Made by a program: the position numbers and the translations under genes. The notes under the pieces are model-generated. The model saw nothing but the letters and a program-made list of their open reading frames with translations, did not search any database and was not told the DNA's origin. A stretch of DNA of 5,934 nt, from positions 1 to 5,934 of the forward strand of contig DAMDEV010000148.1 of the NCBI GenBank assembly GCA_032089155.1, in the 5' to 3' direction. Numbering within the stretch: the first letter of the stretch is position 1; every line of letters begins with the position of its first letter. The DNA is from Faucicola sp032089155 (GTDB taxonomy: Bacteria > Pseudomonadota > Gammaproteobacteria > Pseudomonadales > Moraxellaceae). Below are positions 1 to 5,934 of this stretch, piece after piece.

Positions 1-107
1 CGAATGAATTGTTTGGCTTGACAGGCTAATGCCATGGTATTGTATGCGCTAATATCCACATAGCTAGGATTAGCCTGCACAGGGTTAGGTTCAAAAAAAT
101 TGGTCAT
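1..107 (-). CDS. murB: Probable UDP-N-acetylenolpyruvoylglucosamine reductase (MurB), N-terminal fragment
   Basis: This open frame starts at the ATG at 107-105 and runs off the left edge, giving 35 complete codons. An in-frame stop at 119-117 lies just upstream, so this is the first possible ATG. Residues 17-35 (VDISAYNTMALACQAKQFI) resemble the start of MurB, where a short strand is followed by an aromatic/His-Asn-Thr-hydrophobic motif and a conserved Ala (E. coli has SLKPWNTFGIDHNAQHIV, recalled from memory). MurB is the cytoplasmic FAD enzyme that reduces UDP-GlcNAc-enolpyruvate to UDP-MurNAc with NADPH, the second committed step of peptidoglycan synthesis. The FAD-binding and catalytic parts lie outside the window, so the call rests on this N-terminal motif alone. 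No strong Shine-Dalgarno sequence is visible. The gene lies 125 bp downstream of hslR in the same direction. It is a real partial gene by frame and position, but its identity is only probable. Confidence 0.55.
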   Translation of the reverse strand, partial: MTNFFEPNPVQANPSYVDISAYNTMALACQAKQFI

Positions 108-144
108 AAAATATCGTTAATAATCGGCAGAGTTGCTCATCGCC

Positions 145-168
145 AGTGCAATGACTAGTGCAATGATA
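145..168. repeat. Two tandem copies of a 12-bp unit
   Basis: AGTGCAATGA occurs at 145-154 and again at 157-166. With the spacer this makes a 12-bp period repeated twice. It lies in the 125-bp gap between hslR and the partial murB-like gene, upstream of the latter. Two copies one helical turn or so apart could be a binding site, or simply a chance or slipped-strand duplication. No known regulator motif is recognised. Confidence 0.4.
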
Positions 169-198
169 AAGTGCTTATTATAACGAAATATCACAGGG

Positions 199-212
199 AA
201 AATCGCGATTTT
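199..212. other. 14-bp perfect palindrome downstream of hslR
   Basis: AAAATCGCGATTTT is a perfect two-fold palindrome 21 bp past the hslR stop. As RNA it could form at most a short A-U stem with a CGCG loop, too weak for a convincing intrinsic terminator. As DNA its symmetry would fit a dimeric protein site. Its role is unknown. Confidence 0.3.
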
Positions 213-232
213 TATGACCCCATGACAAGCAA

Positions 233-667
233 TTAAAAACCTTCTTCATCACTGCCAAAATGGTTAATATCCCTAAAACGGCTCAGCTGACGACGCTGTT
301 TTTTATTTGGGCGATGATCGGGGCGGGCAAGATTGGCAAGTTTTTTTTGTTCTGTGAAAAATTCTCGTTGGCTGATACTGGCATCGGTCTCTTGATAAAG
401 CACACTGGCGGCTGTGGCATTGCCGCGCACTTCGGACAGCGCCAGCACCTTGACCGTCTTTTGGGTGTAATGATTGGCTGACCCTTGGCGAATCGTCAAT
501 TCATCGCCCACCGCTATTTCTTTACTAACCTTGACGCGATTGCCAAAATGGTGGACCCGTCCCGATTCAATCGCTTCCTTGGCTAGGGTACGGGTTTTAT
601 AAAACCTTGCTGCCCATAGCCATTTATCTAAACGCACTTTAATTTTATCAGTTGTACTCAATGACAT
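233..667 (-). CDS. hslR: Heat shock protein 15 (Hsp15), ribosome-associated S4-domain RNA-binding protein
   Basis: The 144-residue product matches Hsp15 (E. coli HslR, about 133 residues) along its whole length. The S4 RNA-binding domain occupies roughly residues 11-60, opening with RLDKWLWAARFYKTRTLAKEA, the family hallmark. The basic C-terminal tail contains DHRPNKKQRRQLSRF (117-131), which also matches the family. In E. coli, Hsp15 binds free 50S subunits that carry a stalled nascent chain with peptidyl-tRNA and helps recycle them after heat shock. It acts in the cytoplasm. An in-frame TAG two codons before the ATG rules out a longer protein starting upstream. Ribosome binding is unusual: AGGA at 672-669 leaves only one base before the ATG, and GGAG at 685-682 leaves 14. 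A GTG at codon 11 has no better site, so the ATG is kept. The E. coli partner hslO is not adjacent. Identity is very secure. Confidence 0.95.
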   Translation of the reverse strand: MSLSTTDKIKVRLDKWLWAARFYKTRTLAKEAIESGRVHHFGNRVKVSKEIAVGDELTIRQGSANHYTQKTVKVLALSEVRGNATAASVLYQETDASISQREFFTEQKKLANLARPDHRPNKKQRRQLSRFRDINHFGSDEEGF

Positions 668-727
668 TTCCTATAACTTAACTCCATGAATAACTTTAGA
701 TTAAATGGTTGTTTTTTCAAATCTTTC

Positions 728-770
728 AATATATCACATCGATATTTCTAACAAACAACTGCGGTGTCAA
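728..770 (-). promoter_or_regulatory. Candidate sigma-70 promoter of hslR
   Basis: Read on the minus strand, TGATATATT (736-728) is an extended -10 of the form TGnTATATT. It would place a transcript start near 721, about 54 nt before the hslR ATG. A perfect -35 hexamer TTGACA is present at 770-765, but it sits too far (about 31 bp) from this -10. At 17-bp spacing it faces only a poor AAATAT. Either could be used. No clear heat-shock sigma-32 consensus was recognised, although Hsp15 is heat-induced in E. coli. Confidence 0.4.
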
Positions 771-865
771 AACGAGGCTAATAGTCTATTCATCATGACA
801 GATATAAAACGCTGCTTAAACACTGAACAGTCAGACTCATTAGTAAGACTCAGGGGTTTTTTAAA

Positions 866-1753
866 CTAATGGATATGGTGAGTGAGCCAAGTCAAAATAT
901 CGTCATACACTTGTTGGTGATTAGGCTCTAGCAAAATTTCATGGCGCATCGCTTCATATTGCTGCATGCTAACCGAAGCAAAATTATTTTTTTGCAAACG
1001 TTTGACAATACGCGGAATGCCTTTTCCCATCTGCCCAACAGGGTCATCTTTTCCGCTGACAAATAGCAGTGGTAACTGTCGGGGTACTTGTTGATACCAA
1101 TGCTTATTGGTGCCTGCTTGCATCAACGACATAAGGGCAAAATAGCCATTGTTGGTAAACTGAAAGCCGCAAAGCTTGTCATCAAGGTAGGCTTTTACTT
1201 GCTTAGGATCTGAATTTAACCAATTAAACCCTTGTAAATCGGGTTCTTTTCTAAAGGGTAGGTTATTAAATTGGTTTAAAATCTTATCCAATACCGGATT
1301 GGTGCGGCGCGTGGTAAAGTGATTGAGATTTTTGGTTACAGGCACAAACAAGTTTGCCAATGGATTAAAATCTGAGGTACCCATAATTATTGCCCCGTCA
1401 AATCGTTCACCATAGCGCTGCAGAATACAGCGAACGATAAATGACCCCATACTATGACCCAAGATAAAATGGGGGATATCAGGGTATTTTTCAGCGATTA
1501 ACTGCGCATGGTCCATCACATTGTCAATCATCAGCTCAGCAGGATTGGGGTTACCCATATAGCCTAAGCAACCATTGTCATAGGCTTGCTGTCCATGACC
1601 TAAATGGTCAAAGGTTAACACCGCAATATCATGATTTGCTAAGAATTGCGCAAAGGGTTGGTAGCGCCCTTGGTGTTCTGCCATGCCATGTACAATTAGT
1701 AACGTAGCAACAGGCGTCACCTTAGGCAGATAGAATGTGTAGTTGTTATTCAT
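866..1753 (-). CDS. Alpha/beta hydrolase, serine lysophospholipase / monoacylglycerol lipase type
   Basis: The 295-residue product is a complete single-domain alpha/beta hydrolase of the Hydrolase_4 (serine aminopeptidase S33/PldB-like) group. The oxyanion-hole motif is VHGMAEH (21-27), and DHLGHG (49-54) follows the next strand as is usual in this group. The nucleophile elbow is GHSMG with Ser101. The acid lies in SGKDDPVG (Asp237, or less likely Asp236), and the catalytic base is His271 in MRHEIL. Residues about 125-215 form the variable lid region. There is no signal peptide or membrane helix, so it is probably cytoplasmic. Relatives cleave lysophospholipids, monoacylglycerols or small esters; the substrate here cannot be read from sequence. 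AGGA at 1765-1762 lies 8 nt before the ATG, a good ribosome-binding site that supports this start. It is separated from lipA by an intrinsic terminator and from hslR by 198 bp, so it is probably a single transcription unit. Confidence 0.9.
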   Translation of the reverse strand: MNNNYTFYLPKVTPVATLLIVHGMAEHQGRYQPFAQFLANHDIAVLTFDHLGHGQQAYDNGCLGYMGNPNPAELMIDNVMDHAQLIAEKYPDIPHFILGHSMGSFIVRCILQRYGERFDGAIIMGTSDFNPLANLFVPVTKNLNHFTTRRTNPVLDKILNQFNNLPFRKEPDLQGFNWLNSDPKQVKAYLDDKLCGFQFTNNGYFALMSLMQAGTNKHWYQQVPRQLPLLFVSGKDDPVGQMGKGIPRIVKRLQKNNFASVSMQQYEAMRHEILLEPNHQQVYDDILTWLTHHIH

Positions 1754-1795
1754 CGCAAATTTCCTGTGAGTGTTATTTTATAATTAGGGTAGCAT

Positions 1796-1820
1796 AAAAA
1801 AGCCGTCTAATGACGGCTTT
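1796..1820 (-). terminator. Intrinsic terminator of lipA
   Basis: On the minus strand a perfect 9-bp stem, AAAGCCGTC (1820-1812) pairing with GACGGCTTT (1807-1799), closes a four-base loop (1811-1808). It runs into six consecutive T (1801-1796). It begins 36 bases past the lipA stop codon, the usual place. Read on the plus strand the stem is followed by only three T, so termination is expected mainly for lipA. It separates lipA transcription from the hydrolase gene downstream. Confidence 0.88.
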
Positions 1821-1860
1821 AAATCAACGCACAAATTCACAAATCAACCTACAAATCAAC
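1821..1860. repeat. Short degenerate tandem repeat overlapping the lipA stop
   Basis: AAATCAAC occurs at 1821-1828, 1841-1848 and 1853-1860, and a variant AAATTCAC at 1833-1840. Together they give about four copies at 8 to 12-bp spacing. The last copy covers the lipA TGA and its final cysteine codon. Copy-number change here by replication slippage could alter the end of LipA, but no function is known. Confidence 0.45.
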
Positions 1861-2929
1861 AGCCTGATTTTTTCATGTCCGCTTCTGATAACGGATTGGC
1901 ACCACGGGTAGGGCGCGGGCAAGGCTCACCATAATATTGTCGATCGGCAAAATAGCTTGAGCGCACCATCGGACCTGCCCAAATATTTGCAAAGCCCAAT
2001 TTTTTACCGTGTGCCGTATAACGGTCGAATTCATCAGGATGCACAAATCTATCAACTGGGGCGTGCGATTTGCTTGGCTGCAAATATTGACCGATGGTAA
2101 TTAAATCAACATCATGCGCCTTTAAATCATTGAGTAAAGCATAAACCTCTTCTTCAGTCTCGCCAAGACCCACCATAAAACCACATTTGGTGACGATATC
2201 CGGGCGACGCGCTTTGTAATCTTTTAACAGCTGTAATGAATGCTGATAATCTGACCCTGGGCGAAACGCTTTATATAAACGTGGCACGGTTTCAATATTG
2301 TGGTTAAATACGTCAGGGGCTGTGTCACTTAAGATATCAAGTGCCACTTGCTCACGACCCCGAAAATCAGGGACTAAAATCTCAATCAAGCAATTAGGGC
2401 TTAACTGACGAGATTCTTTAATGACATTGGCAAAATGTTCCGCGCCGCCGTCACGCAAATCATCTCGGTCAACTGAGGTAATCACCGCATATTTTAACCC
2501 TAGACCCGCAATGGTCTCAGCGGTGTGAATCGGCTCAAGCTCATCGAGCGCATTGGGGCGACCATGCGCCACATCGCAAAATGGGCAGCGACGGGTACAA
2601 ATATCTCCCATAATCATAAAGGTCGCGGTGCCATCACCAAAACATTGGGGCAGGTTAGGGCAAGCCGCTTCTTCACACACCGTATAAAGCTTTTGTTCAC
2701 GTAAGGTTGACTTAATGCGCGCCACTTCACTCGGCGAGGACAGTTTGACGCGAATCCAGTCAGGTTTTTTTGGGGTTTCTACCGTTGGAATGATTTTAAT
2801 CGGAATACGGGCAACTTTATCATGGCCACGTAGTTTTTCACCCACTTCAGGACGTTTTGGCTTTTCACGAGCGATGGGTCTATCGGTGTGAGGCATTGAA
2901 GGGGCAAAAGTTTGTACAGTGTCGGTCAT
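1856..2929 (-). CDS. lipA: Lipoyl synthase (LipA), radical SAM enzyme
   Basis: LipA inserts two sulfur atoms into octanoyl groups attached to the E2 subunits of 2-oxoacid dehydrogenases and to glycine-cleavage H protein, making the lipoyl cofactor in the cytoplasm. Both iron-sulfur cluster motifs are intact. The auxiliary (sulfur-donor) cluster cysteines are Cys85, Cys90 and Cys96 in CEEAACPNLPQC, and the radical SAM CxxxCxxC is Cys111, Cys115 and Cys118 in CTRRCPFC. The RSSY motif at 323-326 supplies the conserved serine ligand of the auxiliary cluster. At 357 residues it is longer than E. coli LipA (321). It has about 40 weakly conserved residues at the N-terminus and a tail after RSSYFAD that holds Cys337 and the terminal Cys357. 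An in-frame TGA lies eight codons upstream and no ATG intervenes, so the start is the first ATG. AAGGA at 2946-2942 is 12 nt away, slightly long. lipB is not in the window. It is transcribed divergently from acnB and ends at a strong terminator. Confidence 0.97.
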   Translation of the reverse strand: MTDTVQTFAPSMPHTDRPIAREKPKRPEVGEKLRGHDKVARIPIKIIPTVETPKKPDWIRVKLSSPSEVARIKSTLREQKLYTVCEEAACPNLPQCFGDGTATFMIMGDICTRRCPFCDVAHGRPNALDELEPIHTAETIAGLGLKYAVITSVDRDDLRDGGAEHFANVIKESRQLSPNCLIEILVPDFRGREQVALDILSDTAPDVFNHNIETVPRLYKAFRPGSDYQHSLQLLKDYKARRPDIVTKCGFMVGLGETEEEVYALLNDLKAHDVDLITIGQYLQPSKSHAPVDRFVHPDEFDRYTAHGKKLGFANIWAGPMVRSSYFADRQYYGEPCPRPTRGANPLSEADMKKSGC

Positions 2930-2974
2930 TGCTATGATTAATCCTTGAATTCATTTAGCAGATTTTAGGGGGTT

Positions 2975-2983
2975 ATTATAACA
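2975..2983 (-). promoter_or_regulatory. lipA promoter, extended -10
   Basis: On the minus strand TGTTATAAT combines a perfect TATAAT (2980-2975) with the TGn extension. This can make up for the poor -35 region, since no hexamer near TTGACA stands 16-18 bp upstream. The expected transcript start is near 2968, giving a leader of about 39 nt that includes the AAGGA ribosome-binding site. Confidence 0.7.
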
Positions 2984-3162
2984 GAAATCTATGCTGACGA
3001 ATTTAAACTATTTTGGGATAAGCTTTGTTGTTTAAAGTACAGAGCCAAAGTTATTTTTCATCATAGTAAAAAAGCGATAATCGGCTCAAACGCATTTATT
3101 AAAAATTATTGGGCTATTTTTTTAAAAAATAATGGCTATGTTAACAAAAACGTATTTTCTCA

Positions 3163-3191
3163 TTAACATTTCATCACATTTCAAGTATATT
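3163..3191 (+). promoter_or_regulatory. acnB sigma-70 promoter
   Basis: The -35 hexamer TTAACA (3163-3168) differs from consensus at one base. It is followed after exactly 17 bp by TATATT (3186-3191), which also differs at one base. A-tract DNA just upstream (3101-3150) could act as an UP element. The expected start near 3198 leaves a leader of about 120 nt before the acnB ATG, long enough for post-transcriptional control. Confidence 0.7.
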
Positions 3192-3208
3192 AGAAGGGTT
3201 AAATTTTT

Positions 3209-3236
3209 TAGCCAAAGCCATGCTGGCTAGTAGCCA
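3209..3236 (+). promoter_or_regulatory. Possible alternative hairpins in the acnB leader
   Basis: TAGCCA (3209-3214), TGGCTA (3224-3229) and TAGCCA (3231-3236) lie in the predicted acnB leader. The middle copy can pair with either outer copy. Pairing with the first gives a 6-bp stem with a 9-nt loop, and pairing with the second a tight 5-bp stem with a 3-nt loop. The two structures exclude each other. The segment lies more than 70 nt before the ribosome-binding site. It is not followed by a T-run, so it is not a terminator. It matches no riboswitch class I recognise. Confidence 0.35.
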
Positions 3237-3307
3237 TTTCAAAATTCAACTGTGTTGTGAAGAGGGCTTGCAGACGCATGGTTAACACAATAATCTTACA
3301 TGACTAT

Positions 3308-3312
3308 GAGGA
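3308..3312 (+). promoter_or_regulatory. acnB ribosome-binding site
   Basis: GAGGA lies six bases before the ATG at 3319, close to the ideal spacing. It fixes the start, which also gives the N-terminus MLENYRKHVENRAA that matches E. coli AcnB from residue 1. Confidence 0.85.
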
Positions 3313-3318
3313 CGATTC

Positions 3319-5919
3319 ATGCTAGAGAACTATCGTAAACACGTCGAAAATCGTGCGGCACAGGGTATTGTGCCACAGCCACTTAACGAACAGCAAACGG
3401 CTGATTTGGTTGAACTATTAAAAAATCCACCGGCGGGTGAAGAAGCAACACTTGTAGACTTATTAGAAAACCGTATTCCACCTGGGGTTGACCAAGCAGC
3501 TTATGTTAAAGCGGCATTCCTAGCGGCCATCGTTAAAGGCGAAACCACTTCGCCACTGATTTCAAAACTAAAAGCGATTGAGTTGCTGGGTCATATGCAA
3601 GGTGGTTACAACGTTGAACCATTAATTCAAGCATTAGACGACAAAGAATTGGCGAAAGCTGCGGGCGACGCGCTGAAAAAAACCTTACTGGTATTTGATG
3701 CCTTTAATGATGTCACTGAAAAAGCGGAAGCGGGCAATGAAGTGGCGAAAGAGGTGTTACAATCTTGGGCAAACGCCGAATGGTTCACTAGCCGTCCAGA
3801 AGTGCCAAAAAAAGCCACTTACAAAGCCTTCAAAGTCACCGGTGAAACCAACACTGATGATTTGTCACCTGCCCAAGATGCATGGTCACGTCCAGACATC
3901 CCACTTCACGCATTAGCCATGCTAAAAAATGCCCGTGAAGGCATTGTGCCAGACCAAGACGGCGTGATTGGTCCGATGAAACAAATCGAAGAGATGAAAA
4001 AAGACGGTATTCCACTGGCATACGTGGGTGATGTGGTTGGTACCGGTTCAAGCCGTAAATCAGCGACCAACTCCGTATTGTGGTTAATGGGTGATGACAT
4101 CAAAGGCGTGCCAAACAAACGTGCCGGCGGCCTAGTATTGGGCGGTAAAATCGCACCGATTTTCTTCAACACCATGGAAGATGCGGGCTCATTACCTATC
4201 GAAGTGGATGTTAGCAAACTTAACATGGGTGATGTATTTGATATCTACCCACATGACGGCAAAATCACCAAACATGATTCTGACGAAGTGCTTGCGACTT
4301 TTGAATTAAAATCACCAACGCTGCTTGATGAAGTGCGTGCCGGTGGTCGTATTCCATTGATCATAGGTCGTGGCTTAACCAACAAAGCCCGTGAATATCT
4401 AGGTTTGGGCGCGTCTGATATTTTTGCAAAACCAGAACAACCTGTCGACACTGGTAAAGGCTATACTTTAGCGCAAAAAATGGTCGGTAAAGCTTGTGGC
4501 GTAGAAGGTATTCGTCCGGGTGCCTACTGTGAACCAAAAATGACCACCGTGGGTTCGCAAGATACCACAGGTCCTATGACCCGTGACGAATTAAAAGACT
4601 TGGCTTGTTTAGGCTTCTCTGCAGATTTGGTCATGCAATCATTCTGTCATACGGCAGCTTATCCAAAACCAATCGATGTAGAAACTCAGCACACACTTCC
4701 TGACTTCATCATGAACCGTGGCGGTGTATCATTACGTCCAGGTGATGGTATTATTCACTCATGGTTAAACCGTATGCTATTGCCTGATACCGTTGGTACA
4801 GGTGGTGACTCACATACCCGCTTCCCAATGGGTATTTCGTTCCCAGCAGGTTCAGGTCTAGTGGCGTTTGCTGCAGCAACCGGTGTGATGCCATTGGATA
4901 TGCCAGAATCAGTTCGTGTACGTTTTGTCGGTGAAATGCAGCCTGGTATCACCTTGCGTGACTTGGTACATGCGATTCCTTACCAAGCTATCAAAGAAGG
5001 TTTATTGACCGTTGAGAAAGCCGGTAAGAAAAACGTATTTAATGGCCGTATCCTAGAAATCGAAGGTTTAGAAGACTTAACCGTTGAACAAGCATTCGAA
5101 TTATCAGATGCCTCTGCCGAACGTTCAGCCGCAGGTTGTACTATCACCCTGTCTGAAGAATCAGTAAAAGAATACCTAACGTCAAACATCACCTTACTCA
5201 AATGGATGATTTCTGAAGGTTATGGCGATGCCCGTACCATTGCACGCCGTATCAAAGGTATGGAAAGCTGGCTTGCCAACCCAACATTATTACGTGCTGA
5301 TGCAGACGCAGAATATGCCGCTGACATCACTATCGATATGAGCGCCATCAAAGAACCGATTCTTTGCTGTCCAAACGACCCAGATGATGCCAAAACCTTG
5401 GCAGACGTTGCTGGCGACAAGATTGATGAAGTGTTTATCGGTTCATGCATGACCAACATCGGTCACTTCCGTGCAGCGGGCGCGTTGTTAAAAGAAGTAC
5501 CTGCGGGTAGCTTAAGCACACGTCTATGGATTGCACCACCCACTAAAATGGATGCACGCCAATTGATGGATGAAGGTCTATACAATGTCTATGCACAAGC
5601 GGGCGCACGGACTGAAATGCCGGGTTGTTCACTGTGTATGGGTAACCAGGCGCGTATCGCACCAAAATCAACGGCTGTATCAACTTCGACACGTAACTTC
5701 CCGAACCGTTTAGGTCAAGGTGCCAACGTGTACTTGGCTTCTGCAGAGTTGGCGTCGGTGGCTGCGGTACTTGGTAAGCTACCTACCAACGAAGAATACC
5801 AACAATATGCTGGTAAGCTCAACAGCATGTCAGCTGATATCTACAAATACTTAAACTTCGACCGTATGAGCGAATATACTGAAGAAGCAAATAAAATTAA
5901 CGTAGCACAGCTTACCTAA
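3319..5919 (+). CDS. acnB: Bifunctional aconitate hydratase 2 / 2-methylisocitrate dehydratase (AcnB)
   Basis: AcnB is the main TCA-cycle aconitase of gammaproteobacteria. It interconverts citrate and isocitrate through cis-aconitate in the cytoplasm, and in many species also hydrates 2-methyl-cis-aconitate in the methylcitrate cycle. The 866 residues are collinear with E. coli AcnB (865). The N-terminal HEAT-like domain (about 1-160) and the swivelling domain 4 (about 160-375, with GTGSSRKS at 241-248) precede the catalytic domains, the order that distinguishes AcnB from AcnA. Catalytic-region motifs include QDTTGPMTRDE (414-424), SFCHTAAYPKP (441-451), GGDSHTRFP (495-503) and STSTRNFPNR (788-797). 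The three [4Fe-4S] ligands are Cys710 in GSCMTN and Cys770 and Cys773 in GCSLCMG. The frame is intact with no missing key residue. E. coli AcnB without its cluster binds mRNA as a regulator; this fold makes that possible here but it is not shown. It is probably monocistronic or first in its unit. Only 15 bases follow the stop, so no terminator is seen. Confidence 0.98.
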   Translation: MLENYRKHVENRAAQGIVPQPLNEQQTADLVELLKNPPAGEEATLVDLLENRIPPGVDQAAYVKAAFLAAIVKGETTSPLISKLKAIELLGHMQGGYNVEPLIQALDDKELAKAAGDALKKTLLVFDAFNDVTEKAEAGNEVAKEVLQSWANAEWFTSRPEVPKKATYKAFKVTGETNTDDLSPAQDAWSRPDIPLHALAMLKNAREGIVPDQDGVIGPMKQIEEMKKDGIPLAYVGDVVGTGSSRKSATNSVLWLMGDDIKGVPNKRAGGLVLGGKIAPIFFNTMEDAGSLPIEVDVSKLNMGDVFDIYPHDGKITKHDSDEVLATFELKSPTLLDEVRAGGRIPLIIGRGLTNKAREYLGLGASDIFAKPEQPVDTGKGYTLAQKMVGKACGVEGIRPGAYCEPKMTTVGSQDTTGPMTRDELKDLACLGFSADLVMQSFCHTAAYPKPIDVETQHTLPDFIMNRGGVSLRPGDGIIHSWLNRMLLPDTVGTGGDSHTRFPMGISFPAGSGLVAFAAATGVMPLDMPESVRVRFVGEMQPGITLRDLVHAIPYQAIKEGLLTVEKAGKKNVFNGRILEIEGLEDLTVEQAFELSDASAERSAAGCTITLSEESVKEYLTSNITLLKWMISEGYGDARTIARRIKGMESWLANPTLLRADADAEYAADITIDMSAIKEPILCCPNDPDDAKTLADVAGDKIDEVFIGSCMTNIGHFRAAGALLKEVPAGSLSTRLWIAPPTKMDARQLMDEGLYNVYAQAGARTEMPGCSLCMGNQARIAPKSTAVSTSTRNFPNRLGQGANVYLASAELASVAAVLGKLPTNEEYQQYAGKLNSMSADIYKYLNFDRMSEYTEEANKINVAQLT

Positions 5920-5934
5920 CCATCGTTAGATTAA

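Larger units (their letters stand above)
2930..3318. other. Divergent lipA-acnB control region, 389 bp without a gene
   Basis: This AT-rich stretch separates the two divergent genes. It holds the lipA promoter near its left end, the acnB promoter at 3163-3191 and a roughly 120-nt acnB leader. The middle part, about 2985-3160, has no coding frame I would support. It is rich in A and T tracts, including a 17-bp palindrome of T and A runs at 3115-3131 and the palindrome TGTTAACA at 3139-3146. No recognisable Fur, CRP or IscR operator was found by eye, although both flanking genes make iron-sulfur enzymes. Confidence 0.7.

Noticed and set aside
199..212. Palindrome considered as an hslR terminator
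   Set aside because: Its stem would be almost all A-U with a CGCG loop and no separate GC-rich stem, so termination is not supported.
260..481. Plus-strand open frame opposite hslR
   Set aside because: It is antisense to a secure hslR, has no ribosome-binding site and shows no family-like sequence.
823..862. Possible terminator after the hydrolase gene (short CTGA/TCAG pairing, AGACTCA direct repeats and a run of T at 857-862)
   Set aside because: The T-run is on the plus strand and has no stem before it; on the minus strand the repeats are direct rather than inverted and no U-tract follows.
1873..2055. Minus-strand 60-codon frame inside lipA
   Set aside because: It is an out-of-frame shadow of the intact lipA coding sequence.
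3171..3260. Possible CRP-like half sites (TCACA at 3174-3178, TGTGTTGTGA at 3251-3260)
   Set aside because: The half sites are not in the TGTGA-N6-TCACA arrangement and spacing, so no CRP/Vfr operator is supported.
3300..3338. Twelve-codon frame overlapping the acnB start (ATG at 3300)
   Set aside because: It has no ribosome-binding site, and the strong GAGGA serves the acnB ATG; such overlaps are common by chance.
3627..5459. Several antisense and out-of-frame open frames within acnB
   Set aside because: All lie inside a full-length, motif-complete acnB and arise from its codon bias; their translations show no recognisable domains.

Overview
The window looks like ordinary chromosomal housekeeping DNA from a gammaproteobacterium with moderate-to-low GC. 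AcnB, lipoyl synthase and Hsp15 are all of the gammaproteobacterial type. The codon use, AT-rich intergenic DNA and general style of the proteins suggest Moraxellaceae (Moraxella or Psychrobacter-like). That family placement is an inference from memory, not a search result. I see no mobile element, CRISPR array, tRNA or rRNA, and no sign of recent transfer.

Layout. Minus strand, read from right to left: lipA (1856-2929), an alpha/beta hydrolase of the lysophospholipase/monoacylglycerol lipase type (866-1753), hslR encoding Hsp15 (233-667), and the first 35 codons of a gene that leaves the window at its left edge (1-107), which resembles the MurB N-terminus. Plus strand: a complete acnB (3319-5919) that fills the right half and ends 15 bases before the window does. 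lipA and acnB are divergent and share a 389-bp AT-rich control region. That region holds a good extended -10 promoter for lipA and a TTAACA-17-TATATT promoter for acnB.

The minus-strand genes do not look like one tight operon. A clear intrinsic terminator (1796-1820) closes lipA, the gaps are 102 to 198 bp, and hslR has its own promoter-like sequence.

Functionally, lipA and acnB both serve central carbon metabolism and both make iron-sulfur proteins. LipA builds the lipoyl cofactor of pyruvate and 2-oxoglutarate dehydrogenases, and AcnB is the main TCA-cycle aconitase. Sharing a control region would allow coordinated iron or carbon regulation, but no recognised operator is visible. hslR is a ribosome-rescue and heat-shock factor, the hydrolase probably acts on lipids or small esters, and murB would belong to peptidoglycan synthesis.

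I found no convincing undescribed system. The most interesting items are the acnB leader, with three mutually complementary 6-base segments that could form alternative hairpins, and the cysteine-containing C-terminal tail of LipA.
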